Assembly: GCA_028289345.1 (NCBI GenBank)
Contig: JANQQL010000033.1
Coordinates: 930,001 to 994,000 of the forward strand
Origin: Planctomycetota bacterium
Lineage (GTDB): Bacteria > Planctomycetota > B15-G4 > SIAN01
DNA length: 64,000 nt
Direction of reading: 5' to 3'
Shown here piece by piece: positions 17,534 through 26,535 of this stretch (position 1 is the first letter of the stretch; every line of letters starts with the position of its first letter). The translations under genes and the position numbers were made by a program. The notes below the pieces were generated by a model, which was not told where the DNA came from, searched no databases, and worked only from the letters and a program-made list of their open reading frames with translations.

Positions 17534-17829
17534 GGCGTGACCCCGCAATGACCGGCGGTGAATCGGCGATGCTCGGGCGGTGGCACGACAGCGCGGCCCC
17601 GCGTCTCCGAGGAATGACCCGTCTTACGCAAACGCCCAGATCCTGTCCAGACTCGAGACGCAGCTCGATGATCGGAGCGCGGCACCTTCCGCTCCCTCAG
17701 TCCCTGGCACCTGAACGAAGCGAGAGCTCCGCGGAGATTCTTTGCGCAACATCTTCATTCTTTTTCGGATTCGGTTCCTAGAGGCGCCCCCGTGATTCGT
17801 CGCAATCTTTCACGACCCCAGGAGAAGTC

Positions 17830-18633
17830 ATGCTTCCGTACCGAACTCTCGATCGATGGATTCTGAGCGTCGTGGTTGTTTGCTCCGGCTCGGCCATGGC
17901 TCAGACCAAGACCTACTCTTTCGACGACATTGCCGATCTGAGTGACTACTCCTCCGACGGTGTCACCTTTCAAGGCAACATCGCCCTTTGGAACCCGCAA
18001 AGCACGGACTCCGTGCTCGACGATCCGGACAGCGGGCCCCTCTCGTCACCCCGCGGAATCTGTGCGGGCAGCTGTGGCGGCGAAGCAGGAAGCATCTTCT
18101 TGGCAACTCCCCAAAACTTCGTGTCGATCTGGGCGCTGTCGGGTCCCGGGTCCGACTTCCTCTCCTCGGACACCCGCATTCGAGCCAAGAATGGCTCCGG
18201 GACGGTGGTCGGAGAGGCAATCGCGGACACCTCGTTGCAGTTCGACCTGCTTGCCATCTCCGCCCCCGGCATTGTCGAGATCGAGCTGTTCAGCCCCTCT
18301 CCCATCAACGAAGCCTGGGACCAGCTCACGATTTCCGACCTCGATCTTGTCTTGCAGGTCTCTTCCGCAAGCACGGCCCCCGGCCTCGGAATCTCTTTTG
18401 ATATCGCCCAAGGGCAAACCGGTGGTCTGGCCATGCTGACCGCCACGGCCGTGAATGGCTCTCCCCTGTTCGTCGTGGTCACCTTGGGACCGTACGATTC
18501 CCGGGGTCGCTACACATTGCGCGCGACGGTGCCCCCCGGCTTGACCGGGGTCGACGTCGACTTCCAAGGGATTGGCCACAACCGCTTCGGAAACCTCGTT
18601 CTGACCAACAGTGCCAACGTGGTCTTTCAATGA
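17830..18633 (+). CDS. Exported protein of unknown function
   Basis: A 267-residue protein with a signal peptide (WILSVVVVCSGSAMAQ, cleavage probably after AMA). The mature part (TKTYSFDDIADLSDYSSDGV) looks like a secreted beta-sandwich protein of the PEP-CTERM or lectin-like kind, with a Cys pair (CAGSCGG). The C-terminal 90 residues resemble short C-terminal beta domains found on many planctomycete exported proteins. No enzymatic motif is seen. The ATG at 17830 has AGGAGAA seven nt upstream. It is divergent from the ClpP-like gene and convergent with the next one. Confidence 0.78.
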   Translation: MLPYRTLDRWILSVVVVCSGSAMAQTKTYSFDDIADLSDYSSDGVTFQGNIALWNPQSTDSVLDDPDSGPLSSPRGICAGSCGGEAGSIFLATPQNFVSIWALSGPGSDFLSSDTRIRAKNGSGTVVGEAIADTSLQFDLLAISAPGIVEIELFSPSPINEAWDQLTISDLDLVLQVSSASTAPGLGISFDIAQGQTGGLAMLTATAVNGSPLFVVVTLGPYDSRGRYTLRATVPPGLTGVDVDFQGIGHNRFGNLVLTNSANVVFQ

Positions 18634-18699
18634 GACACCCCACCGACCGTCCGACGAGCAACGCTTCCAAGGACGCAACTCGCGGTGGAAACGATCGAT

Positions 18700-19524
18700 T
18701 CACTCTTGCCAAAGCGGCGGGAGGTACTTCCCCGAAGCGAGCAAGGGGCTCTCCCCCAGCTTCTTCCACTCGACGTCGAACATCCCGTCGAGGCACCCGT
18801 CGTAGTCTTGGTCGTAGAACACGCGGTAGCTCGAGTGGAAATAGACGAAGTGACACGACCGGTGGAACCAAGGACGGGCATACAGCGCGACGACCTTGCC
18901 GTATTGACTGTGGTGACGGATCACCACGTGACGGTGAGGGCCCACCGCCTTCGGATCGAGAATCAGGGATCGATTTCCTGATCTGGGATCGATCCGAAAC
19001 AATCGATCCGATTCGAGTTCGAGCATCCAAACCGACTCCCCCGTCGGATCGAACGGATCCGCCGTGATCGAGGCGACCCGGCGCATCGCTGGATCGACGG
19101 GCAGGAAGGTCCTTTCCAAAGACGGCGGAGTGAATCGCGTCTTGCAGCCTTCGGCCTCGAGATCTGGTTCGTCGAAGGTCCATCGCTCGAGAACTTGTCG
19201 TTCCTCCTGCTTTCCACCGACATAGAAACTTCGGCGGTCCCGACCGGAGAAAACGAAGTAGGTCGGCCAGTAGTCGACAAGATGCTTCTCTGGCTTCCCG
19301 GCGGAGCACCGAGCACCCGCGGCACGAGCCTCCCATCGAATTTCCACTTGACGATCGAGAGTCCGAAGCCGGACCCCGACCTTCACCCTTCCCAGGAAGT
19401 CGTCGCGGAGAACTCGTTCTGGGGTCCGAGCAAACTTCACGCAAAGCGTGTCAATGGGTGGTTCCTCGAAAGTCCCCCGCGCCACGGTCACAAGAAGCCC
19501 GAGGAGAATTCCAGAAGTCATCAT
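18700..19524 (-). CDS. Exported hypothetical protein
   Basis: I do not recognise this 274-residue protein. It starts with MMTSGILLGLLVTVARG, a likely signal peptide, and the ATG at 19524 has AAGGAGG six nt upstream, so a longer frame to 19641 is rejected. The mature part is rich in Arg and aromatics and contains paired cysteines (C-SAGK, EGCKTRF, YDGCLDG), suggesting disulfides. DQDYDGCLDGMFDV resembles the Asp-rich calcium-binding loops of thrombospondin type 3 or dockerin-like repeats, a single copy here. The 177 bp to its right separates it from the divergent cytidine deaminase gene. Confidence 0.75.
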   Translation of the reverse strand: MMTSGILLGLLVTVARGTFEEPPIDTLCVKFARTPERVLRDDFLGRVKVGVRLRTLDRQVEIRWEARAAGARCSAGKPEKHLVDYWPTYFVFSGRDRRSFYVGGKQEERQVLERWTFDEPDLEAEGCKTRFTPPSLERTFLPVDPAMRRVASITADPFDPTGESVWMLELESDRLFRIDPRSGNRSLILDPKAVGPHRHVVIRHHSQYGKVVALYARPWFHRSCHFVYFHSSYRVFYDQDYDGCLDGMFDVEWKKLGESPLLASGKYLPPLWQE

Positions 19525-19701
19525 CACCCACCTCCTTGGCGACTGAGGGGCATGCGGCATGCCTTGCAAACCGTTGCCGCGGGAGTACGTGGGCAGCAAA
19601 GCATGGACCACCTCCTTCGTTCCCCTTCTCCGCTTGTGCACTCCAGTGGGTGAGGAGGGGAACCCTCACGGGGAACGTCACCGCTCGGTAATGTGATCAC
19701 C

Positions 19702-20118
19702 ATGGAACCGAGAGAACTGCTTGCCGCGGCCCAGGAGGCCCAACTCCAAGCCTACGCGCCGTACTCCCATCACCCGGTGGGCGCGGCGCTCCTCGGCAAG
19801 AGCGGGGCCGTGTACGTCGGCTGCAACGTCGAGAACGCCTCGTTCGGCTTGACCAGTTGCGCCGAGCGCAACGCGGTGTTCCAAGCCGTCGCGGCCGGCG
19901 AACGGCAGTTCGAGGCACTTGCCCTGGTGACCCCCCGGGCCGGAACTCCGTGCGGAGCTTGCCGTCAGGTCCTGCGCGAGTTCGCCGAACAGTTGCCCGT
20001 GTACCTGGCACGAGCCGTGGCGAGCGGGACCCCAAACTTGGAACGGATCACGAACCTCGCCACGCTGCTCCCGGAAGCCTTTGGGTCCGCTGCTGTGCAT
20101 CCCGAGGGAGATCGCTGA
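19702..20118 (+). CDS. cdd: Cytidine deaminase
   Basis: This enzyme hydrolyses (deoxy)cytidine to (deoxy)uridine, feeding the uridine phosphorylase encoded on the facing operon. The 138-residue product is the size of homotetrameric cytidine deaminases and shows the whole zinc site: CAE at 53-55 (Cys53 ligand, Glu55 proton shuttle) and PCGAC at 83-87 (Cys84, Cys87). FGLTSCAERNA and the substrate loop NVENASFG are typical. A GTG at 19693 in frame is a possible alternative start, but the ATG gives the normal length. It is convergent with udp, with 129 bp between the stops, where nothing else is visible. Confidence 0.95.
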   Translation: MEPRELLAAAQEAQLQAYAPYSHHPVGAALLGKSGAVYVGCNVENASFGLTSCAERNAVFQAVAAGERQFEALALVTPRAGTPCGACRQVLREFAEQLPVYLARAVASGTPNLERITNLATLLPEAFGSAAVHPEGDR

Positions 20119-20247
20119 GACCCGAGATCGCGACCGGCTGACGAGGGAAGCACACGCGGAATGGCAGCTCTTTCCCAGGCTGCGGGACACTTCGGTCAGA
20201 AAACAGCGAGCGACGAACGTCCTTGTTGCCCATGTCGGTGTTTCCGG

Positions 20248-21081
20248 TCAGGGCTCTCCGTCGAACTGAAAGGCCTCCTGATTCGCTAGGTGGAACGGGT
20301 TCCCTTGAGACCGTTCCTCCATGCGTGCCAAAAACCGCAAGGCGCGCAGACCCACGGCAATCGCCCGCGATTCGGCCGGCTCTTTCTCTGCCGCGTCGAT
20401 GACTTGCTCCCGAGCCCGGTTGGTGTAGGCCGCGCAAACCGTGCCGGCCCGCACTCCCGCCAAGGTGGCGAGAGTGAAGAGAGTGCTGGACTCCATCTCG
20501 AAGTTGGCGACGTTTTGCTCTTGGAGGCGTGCCACCAAGTCCGGCATTCGTGAACGAACCGCCATGTCCTGGCGACCTTGCCAACCGTAGAACCCCGAAG
20601 CCGTCGCCGTCACTCCGCAGGCGTAGGGTGCTCGGAGCGATTCCGCGGCAGACACCAAAGCCAGCACCGCTTCGTGGTGAGCAAACGCGGGATACCCCGG
20701 CTCGACAAACCCCAAGGACGTGGATTCGAGACGCAGCGCCCCGGTCGAGATCACCAAATCTCCCAGGGCGATGTGCTCTGGCAGGGCACCACAACTCCCG
20801 ACGCGCAGAAATGTCGCGTTCGGCTGCAACGCGAGCAGCTCCAGGACCGCGATCTCGATGTTGTCGCAACCGATGCCGGTTCCCGTCACGGTGACCGGCA
20901 GTCCTTGAAACTCTCCGGTGAGGGTGACAAATTCGCGCGACTGCCGTTCGACCCGAACCGACTGGAAGTGTCTTGCGACGCGATGGGCGCGCGCCGGGTC
21001 TCCGACCAGCAGGACCCATGGCGCGACTTCACCGGGCCCCAAGCCAATGTGGTACTGACGATCACTGCCGGGCGCTTCCAT
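20248..21081 (-). CDS. udp: Uridine phosphorylase-like nucleoside phosphorylase
   Basis: A PNP/UDP-family phosphorylase of 277 residues. It has VLLVGDPARAHRVA (phosphate-binding GDP-R motif), VTVTGTGIGCDNIEIAV, LRVGSCGALP and the active-site NFEMESSTLF, whose Met-Glu-Ser contacts the ribose. It would phosphorolyse uridine and deoxyuridine to uracil and (deoxy)ribose-1-phosphate. The ATG at 21081 follows the preceding TGA by a single base, so it is translationally coupled and is the last gene of the punA-deoC-ALDH-udp operon. A longer upstream frame would overlap the ALDH gene and is not needed. Uridine specificity is inferred from the family and from the cdd neighbour. Confidence 0.92.
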   Translation of the reverse strand: MEAPGSDRQYHIGLGPGEVAPWVLLVGDPARAHRVARHFQSVRVERQSREFVTLTGEFQGLPVTVTGTGIGCDNIEIAVLELLALQPNATFLRVGSCGALPEHIALGDLVISTGALRLESTSLGFVEPGYPAFAHHEAVLALVSAAESLRAPYACGVTATASGFYGWQGRQDMAVRSRMPDLVARLQEQNVANFEMESSTLFTLATLAGVRAGTVCAAYTNRAREQVIDAAEKEPAESRAIAVGLRALRFLARMEERSQGNPFHLANQEAFQFDGEP

Positions 21082-21082
21082 C

Positions 21083-21985
21083 TCAGATCCCCCGGGGATG
21101 CCAAGCGGTCTTCCATTCAACGCATTGGTCGATCCAGTCCAAGCGCTGCATCGAATCTTCAAGCCACGCTTCTGGTTCGGGATCCCGATGCAAATGCACT
21201 CGTTTCACCCGGTCGGAGGCCAAAGTCTCCAGGTTGGCGGACTCCTGTCCTGGACTCCCGAACCACTGAATCGCGTCGACGTCGGCGTGGCTCCCGACCG
21301 TTTCCAGCAAGTCCTTTCGCTGACCGGTGAGGATTTGCACCACTCCTCCGGGAAAGTCGCTGGCGGCGATGACTTCGGCGAACTCCACGGCGAGCGTCGG
21401 CGCCTGCTCCACCACCACCACCGCGGTGTTGCCTACCGCGACGATGGGAGCCAGACCGCTGACCAACCCGGCCAACGGCGAACGAGCCGACGGAAGCAAG
21501 GCAACCACTCCGACCGCTTCCGGCAACGTGAAGTTGAAGAATGGCGTGGCGACGGGGTTCACCGAGCCGCTGACCTGGGCGAACTTGTCGCACCATCCCG
21601 AGTACCAGAACCATCGATCGATGGCGACGTCCAGCTCTTGTTGCGCCTGCTCTCGAGACATCCCGGCAACCCGTTGCAAGGATTGCTCGAACAGCTCGCG
21701 GCGACTCTCCAGGACTTCACAGACGCGGTACATGACTTGACTGCGCTGGAACGCCCCGCGACCGGACCACCCGCCCAACGCCTTGCGGGCGCCCACCACC
21801 GCGTCTCGCAGGTCCTTGCGGGAAGCACGGACCGTGTTGGCCAAGAACTCTCCCTGGGAATTCTCCTGCCTCAGCACCTTGCCTCCTTCCGAGCGAACGA
21901 ACTGACCGCCAACGAACATCTTGTAGGTCTTCGCCACCGGCTGGCGACCTTGGGAGGGCGATTCGGGATTTTGAGGATCACTCAT
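21083..21985 (-). CDS. Aldehyde dehydrogenase-like protein matching the C-terminal half of ALDH16
   Basis: This 300-residue protein is an ALDH coenzyme-domain fold truncated before the catalytic domain: YKMFVGGQFVRSEGG at its start, LRDAVVGARKALGGWSGRG, EAVGVVALLPSARSPLAG and APIVAVGNTAVVV are ALDH-like, but there is no ELGGK-type Glu and no GQxC cysteine. Its pieces match in order the non-catalytic second ALDH domain of ALDH16 proteins, including the late HADVDAIQWFGS segment and the short tail after it. The start at 21985 overlaps the stop of the catalytic ALDH gene (ATGA). I infer that it forms a complex with that product, as the two domains of ALDH16 do within one chain. It is not a catalytic aldehyde dehydrogenase by itself. 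Confidence 0.85.
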   Translation of the reverse strand: MSDPQNPESPSQGRQPVAKTYKMFVGGQFVRSEGGKVLRQENSQGEFLANTVRASRKDLRDAVVGARKALGGWSGRGAFQRSQVMYRVCEVLESRRELFEQSLQRVAGMSREQAQQELDVAIDRWFWYSGWCDKFAQVSGSVNPVATPFFNFTLPEAVGVVALLPSARSPLAGLVSGLAPIVAVGNTAVVVVEQAPTLAVEFAEVIAASDFPGGVVQILTGQRKDLLETVGSHADVDAIQWFGSPGQESANLETLASDRVKRVHLHRDPEPEAWLEDSMQRLDWIDQCVEWKTAWHPRGI

Positions 21986-23526
21986 GACCGAACCTCCAGA
22001 TACGGGCGCAGGCCGTGACGCCCACCCTCGCGACCGAATCCACTTTCCTGATAACCGCCGAACGGACTTCCCGGGTCGAACTGGTTGAACGAGTTGCCCC
22101 ACACCACCCCGGCGCGCATCGCTCCGGCCACTTGAAACAGTTTGCTGCCCTTGTCGCTCCACACCCCGGCCGAAAGCCCGTAGCGGGTGTTGTTGGCCAA
22201 GTCGACCGCCTCTTTCACGGTGCGAAACGTCTGCACCGTCAGGACCGGTCCGAAAATCTCTTCTCGGGCAATGCGGTGGCTGGCAGACACCTCGGTGAAG
22301 TACGTGGGTGCGAAGAAGTAGCCCTTTTCAGGAAGGTCACAAGCAAGCTGGTGCATGCTGGCTCCTTCCTGCAATCCGATCTCGCTGAGCCGCTGCACCT
22401 TGTCCCGCTGTTCCGCGGAGTTCAGCGCACCGACATCCGTGTTCTTGTCCATCGGGTCACCGACTCGCAGGGTCGCGACTCGCTGGCGAAGCTTGGCCAG
22501 GACCAGATCGTGCACGCTTTCTTGGACCAGCAAACGAGACCCGGCACAACACACTTGGCCTTGGTTGAAGTAGATCCCCTGCACGATGCCTTCCACCGCT
22601 TGATCGAGGGGCGCATCCTCGAAGATCACATTGGCGCCCTTGCCGCCAAGTTCCAGGGTGAGCCGCGTCCCGGTCCCCGCGAGCTTTCGCTGGATCTCCT
22701 TGCCAACTTCGGTCGACCCCGTGAATGAGACCTTGTCGAGTCCGGAGTGCCCGACCAATGCACGCCCGGTGGCGTCAGCGCCGTGAACGATGTTGACCAC
22801 TCCGGGAGGCAGTTCGATCTCCTGGAGGATCTCTGCCAACCGGCTGGCGGTCCAAGGAGTGGTTGGCGCGGGCTTCAAGACCACGGTGTTCCCTGCTGCC
22901 AACGCGGGGGCGATCTTCCAGGCCGCCATCAACAACGGAAAGTTCCAAGGGATGACCTGGCCCACCACTCCCAGGGGGGCGACCTTGGCGCCGGGAAACG
23001 CGTAGGTCAGCTTGTCCGCCCAACCCGCGTAGTAGAGGAAGTGGGCCGCCGCCAGCGGCACGTCCACGTCCCGCGACTCCTTGATGGGCTTGCCGTTGTC
23101 CAGAGTCTCGCACACCGCCAGCTCTCGCGACCGTTCCTGGATCACCCGTCCCAGGCGATAAAGGAACTTGCCACGTTCGACTCCGGGCAACCCGGACCAG
23201 CGCGGCAATGCCCGACGGGCGGCCGTCACCGCACGATCGACGCAGGCTTCATCCGCGGTCGAAACCTCAAACAACAGTTCCTCCGTCGCTGGATTGTGGG
23301 AGGCGAATCGCTCGCCACCGTCCTCGAACTGTCCCTCAATGAAGTTGCCGTAGTGATCGCGCGCACCGGACACTTCGGAAGACTCTGGCGCAGGGGCGTA
23401 CTCCCAAAGATCTCCGAACAACAGATCCTTGACCCCTTGGCCGCTTTCCTCTCGCGAGGCAGCCGGCGAAAGGGGCTCGATGGGATGAACCAGCGGGAAC
23501 TTCGCCGACGTGGATTCTTTCGTCAT
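21982..23526 (-). CDS. Catalytic aldehyde dehydrogenase, ALDH16 N-terminal-half type
   Basis: A full-length 514-residue NAD(P)-dependent aldehyde dehydrogenase. It has VIPWNFPLLM and KPAPTTP for coenzyme binding, FTGSTEVG, general base Glu292 in LELGGKGAN and catalytic Cys326 in NQGQVCCAG. The leader LLFGDLWEYAPAPES is characteristic of ALDH16, whose first domain begins in the same manner. In this operon, directly after deoC, the obvious substrate is the acetaldehyde released from deoxyribose-5-phosphate; other aldehydes remain possible. The ATG at 23526 has GAAGG close upstream and lies 5 nt after the deoC stop. The downstream gene overlaps by 4 bp. Confidence 0.93.
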   Translation of the reverse strand: MTKESTSAKFPLVHPIEPLSPAASREESGQGVKDLLFGDLWEYAPAPESSEVSGARDHYGNFIEGQFEDGGERFASHNPATEELLFEVSTADEACVDRAVTAARRALPRWSGLPGVERGKFLYRLGRVIQERSRELAVCETLDNGKPIKESRDVDVPLAAAHFLYYAGWADKLTYAFPGAKVAPLGVVGQVIPWNFPLLMAAWKIAPALAAGNTVVLKPAPTTPWTASRLAEILQEIELPPGVVNIVHGADATGRALVGHSGLDKVSFTGSTEVGKEIQRKLAGTGTRLTLELGGKGANVIFEDAPLDQAVEGIVQGIYFNQGQVCCAGSRLLVQESVHDLVLAKLRQRVATLRVGDPMDKNTDVGALNSAEQRDKVQRLSEIGLQEGASMHQLACDLPEKGYFFAPTYFTEVSASHRIAREEIFGPVLTVQTFRTVKEAVDLANNTRYGLSAGVWSDKGSKLFQVAGAMRAGVVWGNSFNQFDPGSPFGGYQESGFGREGGRHGLRPYLEVRS

Positions 23527-23531
23527 CGCCT

Positions 23532-24428
23532 TCAATCCAGACCAATCAGGTTCGAGGAGGAGTAGCGGCCTGCGGCGGCGCGGTCCCACTGCAACAGGAC
23601 GTCCTGCAGAAGAGAAGAGGCTCCAAAACGGAACAACGACGGATCCAGCCAGCGATCCCCGACGGTCTCTTTCACCATGACCAGGTACTGCCAGGCTTGC
23701 TTTGCGGTGCGAATTCCTCCTGCGGCCTTCACTCCCACCAACTTTCCGGTCGCCAGGAAGTGATCGCGAACCGCCTCCAACAAGACCAAGGTGATTGGCA
23801 AGGTCGCCGCCAAGCCGATCTTGCCGGTCGAAGTCTTGACGAAATCCGCGCCCCCTTCGATGGCGAGCTGGGCGGCCTGGCGAATGCGGTCGTAGGTCTC
23901 GAGCTCCCCGGTCTCCAGAATCACCTTCAGATGCTGTTTCGGACAGAGCTCTTTCACCGCCGCGACTTCGTCCACGATGCGTGCCTCGTCCCCCGAAAGC
24001 AGTGCTCCCCGGGAAATCACCATGTCGATCTCGTCGGCACCCGCTTCCACCGTTTGACGAACTTCCTCCAGCCGCAAGGAAAAGAACGACTGACCGTTCG
24101 GGAACGAGGTCGCGACCGCCGCCACTTGAACCGGGGTGTCTCGCAACGCCTCACACGCCACGGAAACGAACGGCGGGTAGACACACACGGCTGCGACGGG
24201 CGGCACCTTTGCCAGCTCTGCCGACGGCCGCCGGGCCTTCTGACAAAGACGCCGCACCTTGCTCTCGGTGTCGGCTCCTTCCAAGGTGGTCAGGTCCATC
24301 ATGCCGATGATCCACTGCAACGCCTGATGCTTGGAAGCGGCCTTGATGCTGCGCTTGGTGAAAGACTTGGCGCGCGCCTCCAGTCCCACGGCATCCACGG
24401 GAACCCGTGACACCGAAAAAGAACTCAT
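23532..24428 (-). CDS. deoC: Deoxyribose-phosphate aldolase
   Basis: This class I aldolase splits 2-deoxyribose-5-phosphate into glyceraldehyde-3-phosphate and acetaldehyde. The 298-residue product has the Schiff-base lysine in DFVKTSTGKIG (Lys198), the second active-site lysine in GVKAAGGIR (Lys234) and the Asp of EIDMVI (135). At nearly 300 residues it belongs to the longer DeoC subtype rather than the 220-residue one. The ATG at 24428 has GAGGAG about 8 nt upstream. It sits between punA and the ALDH genes, all leftward with short gaps, so the cluster converts purine and pyrimidine deoxynucleosides into central carbon intermediates. Confidence 0.95.
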   Translation of the reverse strand: MSSFSVSRVPVDAVGLEARAKSFTKRSIKAASKHQALQWIIGMMDLTTLEGADTESKVRRLCQKARRPSAELAKVPPVAAVCVYPPFVSVACEALRDTPVQVAAVATSFPNGQSFFSLRLEEVRQTVEAGADEIDMVISRGALLSGDEARIVDEVAAVKELCPKQHLKVILETGELETYDRIRQAAQLAIEGGADFVKTSTGKIGLAATLPITLVLLEAVRDHFLATGKLVGVKAAGGIRTAKQAWQYLVMVKETVGDRWLDPSLFRFGASSLLQDVLLQWDRAAAGRYSSSNLIGLD

Positions 24429-24462
24429 GGCGAAGCTCCTCGACAAACGAGTCCAACGACGA

Positions 24463-25377
24463 TCATTCTTCCTCCCCTTGCTCGTTCCCTTTCGGGTCGG
24501 CCAACCGAATCGAGGATGGGTCGACGCCTCGGTCGGAATCGGTTCCGGGACCGAGCCGCCTCAACAGATGGTGAAAGAAGTGTTCGTGGGACTGCCTCTG
24601 CTCACGGCCCACGGCAAGAACCTCTTCGTGACTGAGGGTGCCGCCGCCAAGGCCCGCCGCAAGATTGGTGATCGAAGCAATGCCCAGAACGTCCATTCCT
24701 GCCTGTCGCGCGGCAATGGCCTCCATGACCACCGACATTCCGACCACATCTGCCCCGGCTGCCCGCAAGAAGCGAATCTCAGCGGGGGTCTCGTAGGAAG
24801 GGCCGAGTAACGATCCGTAGACCCCCTCCGCCAAAGGACCGGAGAAAGCCTGCTGGGCCGCTTCCTGAGCGATCGCTCGCAATCCTTCCGCGTACGTGTG
24901 GGTCAGATCCACGAAGCGGGGTTCGAATCCATCGGCCGGACCCACCAGCGGGTTGTGTCCCGAAAAGTTCAAGTGGTCTCGAAGCAACAACAGGTCACCC
25001 ACGCGCAGATTGGGCTGGATCCCCCCGGTGGCGGCGGTCAAGACCAGAGTGCGTGCCCCCAAAAGCGACGCGAGCCGGACCGGCCGCACGACTTCTTTGG
25101 CGGAGTAGCCCTCGTACAGATGAAAGCGTCCGCGATAGACGAGGGCCGAACGACCGGCCCAACGACCGAGCTGCAACACTCCCGAATGAGATCCGGTGGA
25201 GCAGGAAAAGAAGTGAGGAACCTCTTCGTAGTCCCACGTTGCGGAAACCTCGAGGGCCGACCCGAGCTCTCCAAATCCCGATCCCCACACCACCGCGACT
25301 TCCGGTGCCTCCCCTCCCGCCGCACGCACGAACTCCGCGGATTCCCGAAGGCGGTCGATCTCTCGCTGCGGGGTCAT
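24463..25377 (-). CDS. punA: Purine nucleoside phosphorylase (trimeric PNP type)
   Basis: The enzyme phosphorolyses purine (deoxy)nucleosides to free base and (deoxy)ribose-1-phosphate. The 304-residue product matches the trimeric PNP/MTAP family: VVWGSGFGELGS (phosphate loop), GSHSGVL, YRGRFHLYEGY, TAATGGI, GPSYETPAEIRFLRAAGADVVGMS with the substrate Glu and Met, and a late SITNLAAGL. The ATG at 25377 gives a normal N-terminus; a GTG-like extension to 25401 is possible. It is the first gene of the leftward nucleoside operon, 34 bp before deoC. No phosphopentomutase gene, which would link ribose-1-phosphate to DeoC, is visible in the window. Confidence 0.94.
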   Translation of the reverse strand: MTPQREIDRLRESAEFVRAAGGEAPEVAVVWGSGFGELGSALEVSATWDYEEVPHFFSCSTGSHSGVLQLGRWAGRSALVYRGRFHLYEGYSAKEVVRPVRLASLLGARTLVLTAATGGIQPNLRVGDLLLLRDHLNFSGHNPLVGPADGFEPRFVDLTHTYAEGLRAIAQEAAQQAFSGPLAEGVYGSLLGPSYETPAEIRFLRAAGADVVGMSVVMEAIAARQAGMDVLGIASITNLAAGLGGGTLSHEEVLAVGREQRQSHEHFFHHLLRRLGPGTDSDRGVDPSSIRLADPKGNEQGEEE

Positions 25378-25423
25378 GACGTGCCCTTGCTCGGGTGCCA
25401 AACCGAAACCCCTCTTCGGCCGG

Positions 25424-26488
25424 TCACCGTTGCGCTCCTTGGGTCAGGGCATCGTGAAGCCGGGAGACGTTGTTCTCCATCACCGCCCGGAAGTCGAGGT
25501 TCATCGACCCACTCGAGGTCTCGCAGGGGGAGAACACCACCGAGGTCAGCCCCTGTTGTTCAAGACGAGTCCGAGTGGCAGCCGTCGGTGCGGATTCCCA
25601 CAGAACGACTTTTGCATCGGTGTCACGCTGAGCTTGGACCAGCTCCTCGATCTGCTCGTCGCTGAGGTCCGAATCGGGATCGAGATCGAAGTTGGTCACT
25701 TGCCAGTCGTAACGTCGTGCCAGGTAGTTGTAGGCCGGGTGCGAAGCCAGCAACGGCCCCGGTTCCAGAGCGTCCAAGGACTCGTGGATCCGCTGCAGGT
25801 CCTTTTCCAGGGACTCAAAGTTGGTGGCAAACTCCTGGGATCGCTCGGGAAGAGACCGGGACAACGCCTCGAACAGCACCCGGCTTTGGGCCAACGCGTT
25901 CTTTGGATCCAACCAAGTGTGACAATCCATGCCTTCGTGGGTGTGCTCTTCGCCATCTCCGTGCTGGTGGGTCACAGCGTTTTCATAGTGGATCACGTCA
26001 TCGATCAGGGGGGCACCGGTATCGACGAGCCGCGACTCGGGCAAAGACACTTGGTCGAGCCAGGTTTCCAGCCCGTTTCCGTTCAAGACCAGCAGACTGG
26101 CCGCCTGCATGTCCGCCACGTCGTCCCGACCCGGCTTCCAGAACAAAGGATCGTCCTCCGGGCTTGCCAGACACCGGACCTCGATCGCGTCTCCCCCGAT
26201 TCGCTGGACGAAGTACTCGGTCGGATAGAACGTCGTGAGAACACGAAAAGCCCCGTCGTCAATCTGGGCCGGGCTCGATGATTCGGCACATGAGCCGAGA
26301 ATCGCCAAGGTCCCGCAGACCGCGAACCATCCCCACGGTCTCCCAGAGCGAAGCGGAACTCGTGTTTTCTCGCCGGATGCGCGGCGTGGTTCGCGAGGCG
26401 ATGGTGAGACTTGCTTTGGCGCCGTCCTCGGCATGGACTTCGTCCCCCGTGTCAACAGGCCGTCCGATCTTCCTCCAAAGAGTTTCAT
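25424..26488 (-). CDS. ZnuA-like metal-binding lipoprotein of an ABC transporter
   Basis: A cluster-9 type substrate-binding protein of about 354 residues. After a lipobox (TLAILGSC) it reads VLTTFYPTEYFVQRIGGD, the ZnuA/TroA start, and carries the family's acidic/His-rich loop (HQHGDGEEHTHEGMDCHTW) and a second His in LLASHPAYNYLARRY. It would bind Zn(II) or Mn(II) outside the membrane. Start choice is uncertain: ATGs at 26488 and 26434 and a GTG at 26500 all precede the signal. It lies 48 bp downstream of a MacB/FtsX-like permease and its ATPase on the same strand; no ZnuB-type permease is visible, which is unusual for a ZnuA homologue. Confidence 0.85.
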   Translation of the reverse strand: MKLFGGRSDGLLTRGTKSMPRTAPKQVSPSPREPRRASGEKTRVPLRSGRPWGWFAVCGTLAILGSCAESSSPAQIDDGAFRVLTTFYPTEYFVQRIGGDAIEVRCLASPEDDPLFWKPGRDDVADMQAASLLVLNGNGLETWLDQVSLPESRLVDTGAPLIDDVIHYENAVTHQHGDGEEHTHEGMDCHTWLDPKNALAQSRVLFEALSRSLPERSQEFATNFESLEKDLQRIHESLDALEPGPLLASHPAYNYLARRYDWQVTNFDLDPDSDLSDEQIEELVQAQRDTDAKVVLWESAPTAATRTRLEQQGLTSVVFSPCETSSGSMNLDFRAVMENNVSRLHDALTQGAQR

Positions 26489-26535
26489 CTCGTCCGGCAC
26501 CGACTCCCTGCGCGCACTTCACTTCGAAGCTTCAT

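Noticed and set aside
15518..17551. 677-codon rightward frame
   Set aside because: Shadow of the ClpP-like gene; lacks domain content and would ignore the signal peptide on the minus strand.
21083..21985. Pseudogene reading of the short ALDH gene
   Set aside because: The frame is intact, has a normal start overlapping the upstream stop, and its end matches the natural end of ALDH16, so truncation by mutation is unlikely.
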